Assembly: GCA_046292765.1 (NCBI GenBank)
Contig: JBKBQA010000004.1
Coordinates: 124,001 to 188,000 of the forward strand
DNA: 64,000 bases
Source of the DNA: PGZG01 sp046292765
GTDB lineage: Bacteria > Pseudomonadota > Gammaproteobacteria > Pseudomonadales > Alcanivoracaceae
Reading direction: 5' to 3'
Positions within the stretch are counted from its first letter, which is position 1. Each line of letters begins with the position of its first letter. The translations under genes and the position numbers were made by a program. Below the pieces are notes generated by a model that did not search any database, had not been told where the DNA came from, and saw nothing but the letters and a program-made list of their open reading frames with translations. This document shows, one piece after another, positions 38,339 through 47,007 of this stretch.

Positions 38339-39823
38339 TCAGGTGTTGTCGTCGTTGAGGCTGTGTTTCAGGCGCAGGTGACGGCGCAGGGCGCGGGACA
38401 GGGCATCGACGGCGAGGTTCAGCATTACGCCGGCGGCGATCAGCACCAGAGCCCGGTCCATGCGTAGCTCACTGAAAGCGCTGTCGACATAGAAGCCGAG
38501 CGTGGTGATGCCGAGAATGCCGAGAATGGCTGTCTCGCGCATGATGATTTCCCAGCGGTAGAGCAGGAAGGCAAGGAAGTTCGGGTAGACTCTTGGCAGA
38601 ACTTCGAAGGCATAGCGATTGAGGCCGCCACTGGCATCACTGCGCAGGGTCAGTGATTCGGTGAAGCGGCCACTGAGATGGGCGACGATGGCGCCGGTAT
38701 GCAGCGCCAGCGCCAGAATGCCCGGCAGCATGGATGGCCCCAGCATCAGCACGAAAACAAAGGCGAGCAGAAACTCCGGCAATGAGCGCAACAGCACCAG
38801 CAGGCCATGGCCTCCGGCGCGCGTGATCCGCCGGCCAAACAGCGGCGAGATCAGCGGAAACATCATCAGCGCGAGCAGCCCCGTCACCAGCATGGCGGCG
38901 GTGCCAAGAATCAGGGTGTTGCCCAGACCAGGCAGGATCTGGTCGTGTAGCAGGAGCAGTAGCCAGTCACCGAGTTGCGACCATTGCCAATCGGTCTGTC
39001 GCATGGGGGCCGGAACGATGTCTTCAGTCAGAAAACGCGCCACGCTGCCGGCCGTACTGCTGGCCACCGGTGGTGCCCAAGCCACCGCCGCCAGTAACCA
39101 GATCGGCACCAGTTTCGGTTTCAGCCAGAGCTTCAATGACAGGATAATTGCCAGCAGCAAATAGAGCAGCGCTGCTCCCTCGCTATAGGCTCCCTTGCGA
39201 AAAGCAGTTTCAAGATGAAAACCGAGAGTGGGCAGGCCGATAAACCCGAGAATGGCGGAGGCGCGTACCGCACATTCCACCCGGTAGGCGCCATAGGTTT
39301 TCATGTGCTGCCACACCAGCGGCAGGCGCGCATACCAGAACACGCTGAAGGCATCGCTGCCGGCAGGGAGAGCCCGTACCGGCGCGCGATCCGCCTCTTC
39401 AAAAAACTCGCCGAATACCTTGGCAAAAATACCGCTGTAGGGCACGGCAATGGCGAGCAATCCGGTCAGGGTAGAGAGTCCGAACACCTGCAGGAACATC
39501 AGCCCCCAGAACAGTTCATGGACTGCGCGGATCACGGCGCTGAAGCCGCGCACCCAGCGCCAGCGCCACAGCAGCGCGAGCAGGAATCCGCACAGCGAAC
39601 CCAGTGCCACCCCCTGCAGGGCGAAGGCGAGGGTGTAGCCAATCGCGTTCGGCAGGGATTCAGTGGCGAGGAAGTCCGGCGTCAGAAAGCCCGCGCTGAT
39701 GCGTGACAGCTCAAGGCCGGGGTCGCGGGTGCTGATCTGCATATCCGCCAGCCACAGCGCCAGACAGCCCGCTACTGCAATCAGCAGGGTAGCGCGACGG
39801 AAGCGGCCGGCAGTGGTGTTCAT
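38339..39823 (-). CDS. PhnE-type ABC permease with two fused permease domains
   Basis: A 494-residue inner-membrane protein with two related halves, each carrying a binding-protein-dependent transport domain of the PhnE type (first EAA-like loop near residues 190-230, second near 410-450, as ETAILGILGITTLG). Normal PhnE has one such domain of about 260 residues; here both are fused in one chain. It overlaps the ATP-binding gene by ATGA, so the operon is tightly coupled. The transported ion is probably a selenium oxyanion (see the adjacent binding protein), with phosphonate, phosphite or phosphate as alternatives. Confidence 0.85.
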   Translation of the reverse strand: MNTTAGRFRRATLLIAVAGCLALWLADMQISTRDPGLELSRISAGFLTPDFLATESLPNAIGYTLAFALQGVALGSLCGFLLALLWRWRWVRGFSAVIRAVHELFWGLMFLQVFGLSTLTGLLAIAVPYSGIFAKVFGEFFEEADRAPVRALPAGSDAFSVFWYARLPLVWQHMKTYGAYRVECAVRASAILGFIGLPTLGFHLETAFRKGAYSEGAALLYLLLAIILSLKLWLKPKLVPIWLLAAVAWAPPVASSTAGSVARFLTEDIVPAPMRQTDWQWSQLGDWLLLLLHDQILPGLGNTLILGTAAMLVTGLLALMMFPLISPLFGRRITRAGGHGLLVLLRSLPEFLLAFVFVLMLGPSMLPGILALALHTGAIVAHLSGRFTESLTLRSDASGGLNRYAFEVLPRVYPNFLAFLLYRWEIIMRETAILGILGITTLGFYVDSAFSELRMDRALVLIAAGVMLNLAVDALSRALRRHLRLKHSLNDDNT

Positions 39824-40473
39824 CGCCGCCGATAGAGCGGATTGAGGTCGCTGAGGGTAAGCTGCCGGCTCGGCGCATCCAGTACCACCTGGCCATCCTG
39901 CAAACCAATAATGCGATCACAGCAGTGCAGTGCCAGCTCACGGTCATGCAGTGCCACCACGGCCGTGTGATGGCGGCCGAGAGCAAGAGTCAGCAGCGCC
40001 TGCGCCTGTTGTTCATCAACACTGGAAACCGGCTCGTCGGCGAGCAAAATGTCTCTCTCACTGTACAGCGCGCGGCCGAGCGCCGTGCGCTGGGCCTGCC
40101 CGCCGGAGAGTTGATCGACACTGGTGCGCAGCTTGTCGGCAATGCCAAGTTCGGCGGCGACGGCGCCGACATGTTCAAGTTCTGCGGGGCGCGGCCGAAT
40201 CAGGTTGGCGAGATTGTAGAGTGTGCTGTGGCGGTCCAGTGCGCCCATATAAATGTTGTGAAACACGCTCAGCATCGGCACCAGCGCGCCCTGTTGCGGA
40301 CACCAGGCGGCGCTGGTTGGCTGTTGTTTCCTGAGCGCTTCAAGCAGGGTCGATTTGCCGGCGCCGCTGACGCCGAGCAGGGCGACCTTTTCGCCGGACG
40401 CAATGGTCAGGGACAGGTCACGCAGAACAGCCACACCCTGACGACTCAGGGTGTGGTGGGCAAAGGCAAACAT
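39820..40473 (-). CDS. PhnC-type ABC transporter ATP-binding protein
   Basis: A 217-residue ATPase with Walker A GVSGAGKST, the ABC signature LSGGQAQR, Walker B ILLADEP and the His-loop HDRE. It energises the fused permease and binding protein of this operon. It is shorter than typical PhnC (about 250 residues). Its start overlaps the stop of the binding-protein gene by 1 bp and its stop overlaps the permease start by 4 bp. Confidence 0.9.
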   Translation of the reverse strand: MFAFAHHTLSRQGVAVLRDLSLTIASGEKVALLGVSGAGKSTLLEALRKQQPTSAAWCPQQGALVPMLSVFHNIYMGALDRHSTLYNLANLIRPRPAELEHVGAVAAELGIADKLRTSVDQLSGGQAQRTALGRALYSERDILLADEPVSSVDEQQAQALLTLALGRHHTAVVALHDRELALHCCDRIIGLQDGQVVLDAPSRQLTLSDLNPLYRRR

Positions 40474-41354
40474 CAGTCCATCAACCCGAGGCTGCGGGCG
40501 GTCTCGAGGATTGGCAGGAAGTCGTCGTTGCTGGCGGGAATAAATTTCTCCCGCGGGAAGGCATCGAGGATGGCGCGGTCGTCCAGATTCAGCAGGGCAT
40601 CACGAACGCGATCAGCGAAGCCGGCGCCGAAACGGGCGTCGACGTCGCCACGGATCACCCAGTGGTAATCCGGGTAAGACGGCGTGGTCCAGACCACGGC
40701 AACCTTGTCCGGGTCGATCAGGCCATCGGCAAGCTCCTTGTCCCAAACCTGATAGCTGAGTGCGCCAAGGTCATAGGCGCCGCTTTGGACCAGCGCGATG
40801 GTGGCGCTGTGATCACCACTGAAACCGACCCGGCTGAAAATCTCCTCTGGCGATTTGCCGAACTGTTCGCGCAGGAAAAACTCCGGCATCAGTCGGCCGG
40901 AAGTGGAGCTCTTCGAGCCGAAGGTGAAGCTGCGGCCTTCGATGCCATCGGGAAAGTCTTCGCCGGCCACGATGCCGGTGTCACGATGGGCAATGATGTA
41001 GCTGTAATACTGTGGGTCTTCGATGCCCTGAGCGATGGCAACACTGCCCGGCACCAGTTGGGTGGCCTGAACACCGGAGAAGCCGCCGAACCAGGCCAGT
41101 TGCACTTCATCGTTGCGGAACGCGGTGACGGCGGCCGAGTAGGACTTGACTGGCACATAGCGCACATCGACGCCGAGTTGTTCGCTGAGATAGTTCGCCA
41201 CCTTGCCAAAGCGCTGCATCAATCGCGCTTCGTCCTGATCGGGAATGGCGCTGAAGACGAATACCGGTTTCTGTTCCGCCGGCTGACTGCAGGCCGTGAG
41301 GCCAAAGGATGCACACACCACCGCCATGGCGGCGAGAAGTCGCTTGATCATCAT
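40473..41354 (-). CDS. PhnD-like periplasmic binding lipoprotein, putative selenate/selenite ABC system
   Basis: A 293-residue solute-binding protein of the phosphate/phosphite/phosphonate family. The lipoprotein signal ends in LTAC (Cys about 21). The binding-pocket region includes GFSGVQATQ, KSSTSGRLMPE, GFSGDHSATI and PSYPDYHW. It lies directly downstream of mnmH on the same strand. A PhnD-related family annotated as a putative selenate-binding protein is known from genomes with mnmH or selD nearby; that context is the main reason for the call. The start could be 41354 or 41351. Confidence 0.7.
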   Translation of the reverse strand: MMIKRLLAAMAVVCASFGLTACSQPAEQKPVFVFSAIPDQDEARLMQRFGKVANYLSEQLGVDVRYVPVKSYSAAVTAFRNDEVQLAWFGGFSGVQATQLVPGSVAIAQGIEDPQYYSYIIAHRDTGIVAGEDFPDGIEGRSFTFGSKSSTSGRLMPEFFLREQFGKSPEEIFSRVGFSGDHSATIALVQSGAYDLGALSYQVWDKELADGLIDPDKVAVVWTTPSYPDYHWVIRGDVDARFGAGFADRVRDALLNLDDRAILDAFPREKFIPASNDDFLPILETARSLGLMD

Positions 41355-41462
41355 TGCTCTCCGTTCAATAGGGAGAAACACCGGACTGTACCGCCTGATT
41401 CCGTGTGTCCGGCAAGACACGGGGCGGGTATTCTGTCGTGTGGCGCGCGAATCCTGGCGTTA

Positions 41463-42548
41463 TTACCTGTTTTGCAGCCAGGCGGCGATTTCGTCGCGAC
41501 TGCCCTGAAACAGCACCGGGCCGCGCCGTTGCTGGAGCATATAGTCGTACATGGGATCGTAGTAGTCACCCAGTAAGGTTCGGATCCAGCTACGATGGCC
41601 GCTGGTATCCCCGCACTGACCCTGTCTGGCCAGCGCCTGCTCTAGCTGTTCGCGCAGCTCGCGGTGACGGGCCCCGCCGAGACGGCGCTGGATCCGGTCC
41701 AGGCCGCCAAGCAGTTCGTCACCGAGGCGGGTCAGTGCGGTCTCGTCGCCATAGTGCAGGCGGTACTCCGACAGCGGCCCCAGCACATAGTCTTCCAGCG
41801 TCACCTCAATGCGGCTGTCGAGACTTTCCTCGATCAGCACCCGGGCGCCGTCGCGAATGTAATCCTGCAATGTGAGCGGCAAATGACAGCGGCCAACAAG
41901 TCGGCTTTCGTCTTCCAGCACGATCTGCCGATGGCCGGGCAACGATTGCTTCAGCATGGTGATGGCCAGCCGGTTCTCGAAGTCGATCTGCGATGGCTGG
42001 CCGCCGGGGCGGCGACCGAAGGCAGAGCCACGGTGGTGGGCGAGGGCTTCGAGGTCAATGCTGTTATCGAGGGCCTCAATGACCCGTGTCTTGCCACATC
42101 CGGTGCGGCCGCAAACGATCACCAGCGGCAGGCTGCGAGTCAGCGACTCCATGGTGTCGAGCAGGTAACGCCGCAGCGCCTTGTAGCCGCCCTTGACCAG
42201 CGGCACGTCGACACCAGCCTCATGCAGCCATTGCTGCACGGTTTGGGATCGCAGGCCGCCTCGAAAGCAGTACAGCACACCTGCGGGATTCGCTCTGGCC
42301 CAATCGCGCCAGGTCTGCAGGCGAGTCTGCCGCACCGTCCCGGTCACCAACTGGTGGCCCAGGGCGATTGCCGCCTGCTGGCCTTGCTGTTTGTAACAGA
42401 CTCCGATGCGGTGGCGTTCGTCGTCGTTGAGCAGGCTGATATTGGTGCTGGACGGAAAAGCGCCGGCGGAAAATTCCACTGGCGCCCGCACGTCCAACAT
42501 CGGGATATCGTCGATAAACAGCCGACGGTAGTCGTCAATCAGTTGCAT
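41463..42548 (-). CDS. mnmH: tRNA 2-selenouridine synthase
   Basis: A 361-residue two-domain enzyme that replaces the sulphur of 2-thiouridine at tRNA position 34 with selenium, using selenophosphate. The rhodanese domain comes first, with the catalytic loop YCFRGGLRS (Cys94). The P-loop domain follows, with Walker A GRTGCGKT (147-154). Length equals the E. coli protein. No selD is in the window, but this gene implies that selenophosphate is made elsewhere. It starts only 9 bp after the TetR gene and reads on toward the ABC transporter. Confidence 0.95.
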   Translation of the reverse strand: MQLIDDYRRLFIDDIPMLDVRAPVEFSAGAFPSSTNISLLNDDERHRIGVCYKQQGQQAAIALGHQLVTGTVRQTRLQTWRDWARANPAGVLYCFRGGLRSQTVQQWLHEAGVDVPLVKGGYKALRRYLLDTMESLTRSLPLVIVCGRTGCGKTRVIEALDNSIDLEALAHHRGSAFGRRPGGQPSQIDFENRLAITMLKQSLPGHRQIVLEDESRLVGRCHLPLTLQDYIRDGARVLIEESLDSRIEVTLEDYVLGPLSEYRLHYGDETALTRLGDELLGGLDRIQRRLGGARHRELREQLEQALARQGQCGDTSGHRSWIRTLLGDYYDPMYDYMLQQRRGPVLFQGSRDEIAAWLQNR

Positions 42549-42557
42549 GGAATCCGC

Positions 42558-43265
42558 TCAGCCCTGGGCGATGGCCTTTTGCTGGTCGCGTTCAGACTTC
42601 GGCTTCCAGTTCATTGAGCCGAGGAACACCAGCCGCATCTGCTGGGCAGACTGATCAGACAGCCACGCCACCTCAGTCTCGCTGTCGATCGGCAGATCGA
42701 GCAACAGCTCGGTGGTGCCGATCATGATGTTAACGATCAGCGACGAGATCATCTGCAGTTCTTCGGTGGAGAAGCGGCTGGCGCCGGGGAAGCGGGCCAG
42801 ATCCGTGGCCAGTTCGCTGATAAACAGGGCGGTGCCTTGGCGGATGGCGAGACGTAGCGCGCGGCTGCCGCCAAAACGTTCCTTGGCGAGAAACTGGAAA
42901 TAGTCGCGGTTGGCCAGCACATACTGGATGTAGGTCTGCACCGAGCGACTGATCAGGCTGCTGGCCGGCAGCGGCGCGCTGCGAGCCTCGCGCATCATTT
43001 GTCTCAATGCACGCAGGGCTTCCTCCACCAGCGTCAATCCGAGCTCATCCATGTCGCGGAAGTGACGATAAAACGCGGTAGGCACCACGCCAGCGTTACG
43101 GGCCACTTCGCGCAGGCTGATGCTATTGAAGCTCTGATCGCCCTGCATCAACTCCAGAGCGGCGTCGAGCAGTGCTCGACGGGTGCGCTGCTTACGCACA
43201 TCACGTCTGCCAGTGTCATTTTCTTCTTCTTCGCGCCGGGGGCGGCGTCGGGTCACTCTGGTCAT
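42558..43265 (-). CDS. desT: TetR-family regulator, DesT/FabR-like
   Basis: A 235-residue regulator. A basic, Arg-rich N-terminal tail (about 1-25) precedes a TetR helix-turn-helix (about 27-72, with SLREVARNAGVVPTAFYRHF), and a C-terminal ligand domain. It is divergent from a ferredoxin reductase-desaturase operon and shows the same neighbourhood as P. aeruginosa DesT, which senses saturated versus unsaturated acyl-CoA. Candidate operators lie in the intergenic region. The stop is 9 bp before mnmH, so mnmH may be co-transcribed. Confidence 0.85.
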   Translation of the reverse strand: MTRVTRRRPRREEEENDTGRRDVRKQRTRRALLDAALELMQGDQSFNSISLREVARNAGVVPTAFYRHFRDMDELGLTLVEEALRALRQMMREARSAPLPASSLISRSVQTYIQYVLANRDYFQFLAKERFGGSRALRLAIRQGTALFISELATDLARFPGASRFSTEELQMISSLIVNIMIGTTELLLDLPIDSETEVAWLSDQSAQQMRLVFLGSMNWKPKSERDQQKAIAQG

Positions 43266-43383
43266 CGGCCGGATCCGTTGCCTGATTCAAGGGCGCATTG
43301 TACCGGAAAAGCAGGGGTGAGCCAGAGCGTTACTACTAAAGTTGGATATAACCACATGAAATAGAAAGGCTTGTTATTTATTT

Positions 43384-43456
43384 GTGAACAGTCGTTGACT
43401 TTATTTTGCGCCCTATATTACCGTGTACACATGTTGACTATACAGGTGTTCAGACA
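43384..43456. promoter_or_regulatory. DesT/FabR-like operator cluster in the desT-desaturase divergent region
   Basis: Three related dyads are visible: GTGAACAGTCGTTGAC at 43384-43399, GTGTACACATGTTGAC at 43423-43438, and the weaker CTATACAGGTGTTCAG at 43439-43454. The second resembles the FabR operator core GTACANGTGTT. A TATATT hexamer lies at 43414-43419 between the first two. The pattern suggests that the TetR protein covers the desaturase promoter. Confidence 0.6.
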
Positions 43457-44524
43457 ATGACCTCTGCACTTCGCCCCCTGACCCGCATTGGCCGCTGGCT
43501 GGCTACGCCGCTGGTGCCGGCTGCCTATCTGGAGCTGATCGATCCGTTGTTCGGCCCGGGCCTGCGTGGCCGTATTGAGCGCGTGGTGCGCGAGTCCCCC
43601 GGGGCCGTATCACTGCAAATTCGGCCCAATGGCGACTGGCAGGGGGCTATCGCAGGCCAGTACGTGCGTCTGGGTGTCGACATTGAAGGGGTGCGTCACT
43701 GGCGCTGCTATTCAGTGTCCTCCGGCGATGCCGGTCGTGACGATACCTTTGCCGTTACCGTGCGTGCGATTCAGGGTGGACATGTGTCCACTTGGCTGAA
43801 TCAGTATGCCCGCGCCGGCATGGTGCTGATGCTTGATCAGGCCAGCGGCGAATTTGTTCTGCCGCAGGGCGAGCTGCCCAAGCTGCTGTTCCTGACCGCA
43901 GGCAGTGGCATCACCCCGGCCATGGGCATGATGCGCAGTCTGGTCGGCTCCGGCCGCGAGGCGGATCTGGTGCACCTACACTACAGCATTGATCAGGAAA
44001 ACAACCTGTTTGCCGCCGAGCGCCAGGGCATGAGCCTGTCGCAGGGCTGGACCACCCACGACCTGCTGACCGGCACCGACGGCAAGAATCAGTTCACTGC
44101 TGAACAGCTTGATGCCCTGTGCCCGGATTGGCGCGACCGTCTTGCCTATGTGTGTGGCCCCGGCCCGATGATGGCTGCGGTGGCCGGCCACTGGCAGCAG
44201 GCGGGCATCGGAGCACAGCTCAAGCAGGAAAACTTCCGCCCGGCGATGAAAGCCGGTGCGCCGGGTGCCGGTGGTGAAGTGCGCTTCTGGAACAGTGAGC
44301 GTGCTGCCGATGCGCCGGGTGACAAGCCGTTGCTGGAGGTTGCCGAGCAGGCAGGTCTGATGCCGAAGCACGGCTGCCGCATGGGCATCTGTCAGGGTTG
44401 CCTGGTCACCCTGAAAGACGGTCAGGTCCGCGATCTGACCACTGGAGACGTTTTCGGTGAACCCGGCGATATGGTGCGCATTTGTGTCTGCGCCGCCGCT
44501 GGCGACATTACCCTCGAACTGTAA
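43457..44524 (+). CDS. Ferredoxin reductase-type electron donor for the desaturase
   Basis: A 355-residue flavo-iron-sulphur protein. It has an FAD domain (about 40-140, with RCYSVSSG), an NAD(P)H-binding domain starting LFLTAGSGITPAMGM, and a C-terminal plant-type [2Fe-2S] domain with Cys residues in CRMGICQGC and the later CVC. It passes electrons from NAD(P)H to the diiron desaturase encoded 11 bp downstream. This order matches the P. aeruginosa DesC-DesB pair. The ATG at 43457 is used; it lies just past the operator cluster. Confidence 0.9.
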   Translation: MTSALRPLTRIGRWLATPLVPAAYLELIDPLFGPGLRGRIERVVRESPGAVSLQIRPNGDWQGAIAGQYVRLGVDIEGVRHWRCYSVSSGDAGRDDTFAVTVRAIQGGHVSTWLNQYARAGMVLMLDQASGEFVLPQGELPKLLFLTAGSGITPAMGMMRSLVGSGREADLVHLHYSIDQENNLFAAERQGMSLSQGWTTHDLLTGTDGKNQFTAEQLDALCPDWRDRLAYVCGPGPMMAAVAGHWQQAGIGAQLKQENFRPAMKAGAPGAGGEVRFWNSERAADAPGDKPLLEVAEQAGLMPKHGCRMGICQGCLVTLKDGQVRDLTTGDVFGEPGDMVRICVCAAAGDITLEL

Positions 44525-44535
44525 GGAGAGCCATC

Positions 44536-45672
44536 ATGACTGCAGCGATGAAACTGGATGCCAGCCTGATTGAACAAGCCCGCGCCCGCCGTTTGCCGGT
44601 GGACCTGACTGATGCCCAGGTGCAGCAGTTCGGTGCCGAGATCGAAGCATTGCGCAAGCGGATTATGGATAGCCTCGGTGAGAATGATGCCCGCTATATC
44701 CGTCGCATCATCAAGGTCCAGCGCGCACTGGAAGTCGGTGGTCGTGGCCTGTTGTTTGCCGGTATTTTGCCGCCGGCCTGGCTGGCCGGTACCGCCATGC
44801 TCGGCGTCGCCAAGATCCTCGAAAACATGGAAATCGGTCACAATGTCATTCATGGTCAGTGGGACTGGATGCGTGATCCGGAAATCCATTCCTCGAAGTG
44901 GGAATGGGACAACGTCTGTCCGTCGGATCAGTGGCAGCATTCGCACAATTACATGCACCACAAATGGACCAACGTGGTCGGCATGGATCGTGACGTCGGT
45001 TACGGCATCCTGCGCATGAGCGAGAAGCAGCCCTGGCACCCGGCCTATCTGGCGCAGCCGGTTACCAATGCCATGCTGGCCACTTTCTTCCAGTGGGGCG
45101 TGGCCCTGCATGATGTTGAGTTCGAGCGGGTTCGCAAGGGCGAGAAGAGCGTCAAGGAAGCCTGGGTCCAGCTCAAGCACATTGGCAAGAAAGCGCGCAA
45201 GCAGGTGGTCAAGGATTACGTCCTGTTCCCGCTGCTGGCCGGGCCGTTCTTCCTGCCGGTGCTGGCGGGCAACATCACTGCCAACCTGATCCGCAACCTG
45301 TGGGCCTACATGATCATTTTCTGTGGCCACTTCCCGGATGGGGTGGAAGATTTCCTGCCGGAAGATATCGAGAACGAAGACAAGGCTCACTGGTACCTGC
45401 GCCAGCTGCTGGGTTCGGCGAACATCTCTGGCGGCAAGCTGATGCATATCTTGAGCGGCAACCTGAGCCACCAGATGGAACATCACCTGTTCCCTGATAT
45501 GCCCAGCAACCGGTATGCTGAGGCTGCCACTGAGGTGCGCGCTATCTGTGAAAAGTATGGCCTGCCTTATAACAGCAAGCCGCTGCACCGCCAGTTTGGC
45601 TCGGTACTCCGCAAGGTGATGCGTCTGTCATTGCCGAACAGCAAGCCGAGGCAAGAGCTGGCGACAGCCTGA
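44536..45672 (+). CDS. desB: Membrane acyl-CoA/fatty-acid desaturase
   Basis: A 378-residue integral-membrane diiron desaturase that inserts a double bond into an acyl chain using O2. The three histidine boxes are present: HNVIH (102-106), HSHNYMHH (135-142) and HQMEHHLFP near residue 311. Hydrophobic stretches match the usual four-helix topology. GGAGAG seven bases before the ATG supports the start. Paired with the upstream ferredoxin reductase and the DesT-like regulator, it controls membrane unsaturation. Confidence 0.92.
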   Translation: MTAAMKLDASLIEQARARRLPVDLTDAQVQQFGAEIEALRKRIMDSLGENDARYIRRIIKVQRALEVGGRGLLFAGILPPAWLAGTAMLGVAKILENMEIGHNVIHGQWDWMRDPEIHSSKWEWDNVCPSDQWQHSHNYMHHKWTNVVGMDRDVGYGILRMSEKQPWHPAYLAQPVTNAMLATFFQWGVALHDVEFERVRKGEKSVKEAWVQLKHIGKKARKQVVKDYVLFPLLAGPFFLPVLAGNITANLIRNLWAYMIIFCGHFPDGVEDFLPEDIENEDKAHWYLRQLLGSANISGGKLMHILSGNLSHQMEHHLFPDMPSNRYAEAATEVRAICEKYGLPYNSKPLHRQFGSVLRKVMRLSLPNSKPRQELATA

Positions 45673-45684
45673 CCGGGGATGGTA

Positions 45685-45957
45685 ATGATCAAGGTTTTTG
45701 ATGCAGTACGGAGTGTGCTGGAAAGTACGGTGAAATCCGGCACGGTGCGGGTGGAGAACATCCACAATATGGTGGTGGACTACGCCCGCGGTTTTATCGA
45801 GCAAGAGAACAAGGAAGTGGACCGAGACAGCATCTACCAGCTGGTGCGTGATATCACTGCCGAGATCGGCGGATTCGCGGACGACGTGATGGATGTGGCC
45901 GAAGACGCGCATGAGACGGTGAAGCAGGAAGTCGTCAAAAAGTCTGATCAGGTCTGA
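45685..45957 (+). CDS. Small helical protein of unknown function
   Basis: A 90-residue protein, mostly amphipathic helix, with acidic C-terminal half (DDVMDVAEDAHETVKQEVVKK). No motif is recognised. The ATG at 45685 has GGGGA five bases upstream; an ATG at 45679 adds only two residues. It lies 12 bp after the desaturase and 5 bp before the MBL-fold gene, so it is probably part of the same transcript. It could be a small accessory or lipid-associated protein, but that is speculation. Confidence 0.7.
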   Translation: MIKVFDAVRSVLESTVKSGTVRVENIHNMVVDYARGFIEQENKEVDRDSIYQLVRDITAEIGGFADDVMDVAEDAHETVKQEVVKKSDQV

Positions 45958-45962
45958 TCGGG

Positions 45963-46961
45963 GTGAGTGCCACCCTGATGCGCATCACAGCGGCACTGCT
46001 GGCAGTGCCGCTGTTTTTGTTTCTGTTGCTGGCGGGGCTGATGAATTGGCGGCCGTCACTGGCGGATTGGCCAATCTGGTCTGCATCTGTAGTGGCGGAA
46101 GAATCCGGGTTGTCGGTGACTTGGCTCGGTACCTCGACACTGCTGGTCTCCGATGGCACCACCCACCTGATCACGGATGCCTACTTCACCCGGGCATCGA
46201 AGCTGACCACTCTGGCCCGGCCATTGGCGCCGGATCATAACCGTATTGAAACCATGCTGCAGCGCTACGGCATTGCCTCACTGGATGCGGTGCTGGTGGT
46301 GCACTCGCATTTTGATCATGTCATGGACTCGCCCTGGGTGGCGCTACGCACCGGTGCCGAGCTGGTGGGCTCGGAGAGCACCGCCAATGTTGGTCGCGGC
46401 GCCGGTATAGCGGAGTCCGCCATCCGTGTTGTGGTGCCGGGGGAGCCTATTCGCTATGGCGATTTCGAGGTCACCTTTTTGCTGTCGGATCATGTGCCCC
46501 AATCGCGGTGGATTGATCGCCTGACCGGAATTGACGAGGTGATCAGCGAGCCACTGTCGCCACCGGCGCCCGTGGATGCCTGGAAGGAAGGCGAGTCCTG
46601 GGCACTGATCATCGCCCATCCCGCAGGCAGTATTCTGGTTCAGGGCAGCGCTGGCTTTGTCGAGGGGCAGCTGGAGGGCTATCAGGCTGATCTGGCATTT
46701 GTATCCAGTGTCGGGTTATCGCGGCAGCGGAAGGGCTATGTTGCTGATTACGTTCGCAACACGGTGGCAGCGACCGGCGCCAGACAGGTGGCGCCGATTC
46801 ACTGGGATGATTTCTTCGCGCCCTGGCAGGCAGAACGAACCCCGGCGTTACCGCGGCTGATGGAAGATCTGGACGCATCCTTTGCGTTGCTAAAAGCGGA
46901 AGCCGAGGCGGCCGGCGCCGATTTCCTCGTCATCCGTCCCGGCCAGACCATCCATTTCTGA
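45963..46961 (+). CDS. Membrane-anchored MBL-fold metallo-hydrolase
   Basis: A 332-residue protein with one N-terminal hydrophobic helix (about 5-27), so probably anchored in the inner membrane. The zinc motif is HSHFDHVMD, followed by an SDHVPQSR histidine and a late APIHWDD histidine, in keeping with the UlaG-like/lactonase branch. No substrate is evident. GTG at 45963 gives the complete signal anchor; the ATG at 45978 would also preserve it. It ends at a bidirectional terminator. Confidence 0.82.
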   Translation: MSATLMRITAALLAVPLFLFLLLAGLMNWRPSLADWPIWSASVVAEESGLSVTWLGTSTLLVSDGTTHLITDAYFTRASKLTTLARPLAPDHNRIETMLQRYGIASLDAVLVVHSHFDHVMDSPWVALRTGAELVGSESTANVGRGAGIAESAIRVVVPGEPIRYGDFEVTFLLSDHVPQSRWIDRLTGIDEVISEPLSPPAPVDAWKEGESWALIIAHPAGSILVQGSAGFVEGQLEGYQADLAFVSSVGLSRQRKGYVADYVRNTVAATGARQVAPIHWDDFFAPWQAERTPALPRLMEDLDASFALLKAEAEAAGADFLVIRPGQTIHF

Positions 46962-46967
46962 TTATCT

Positions 46968-47000
46968 CCGCATGGCAGCGGCAATCCCGCCGCCATGCGG
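46968..47000. terminator. Bidirectional hairpin between convergent genes
   Basis: A 14-bp stem with one mismatch (46968-46981 with 46987-47000) closes a five-base CAATC loop. It lies 7 bp after the MBL-fold stop and 7 bp before the MaoC stop. No long T tract is seen, so termination may be partial. Confidence 0.65.
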
Positions 47001-47007
47001 TGCCCGA

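Noticed and set aside
38339..41354. Phosphonate transport (phnCDE) as the firm call
   Set aside because: The family similarity is real, but there is no C-P lyase or phosphonate catabolic gene and mnmH is adjacent, so a selenium-oxyanion role is favoured without being certain.
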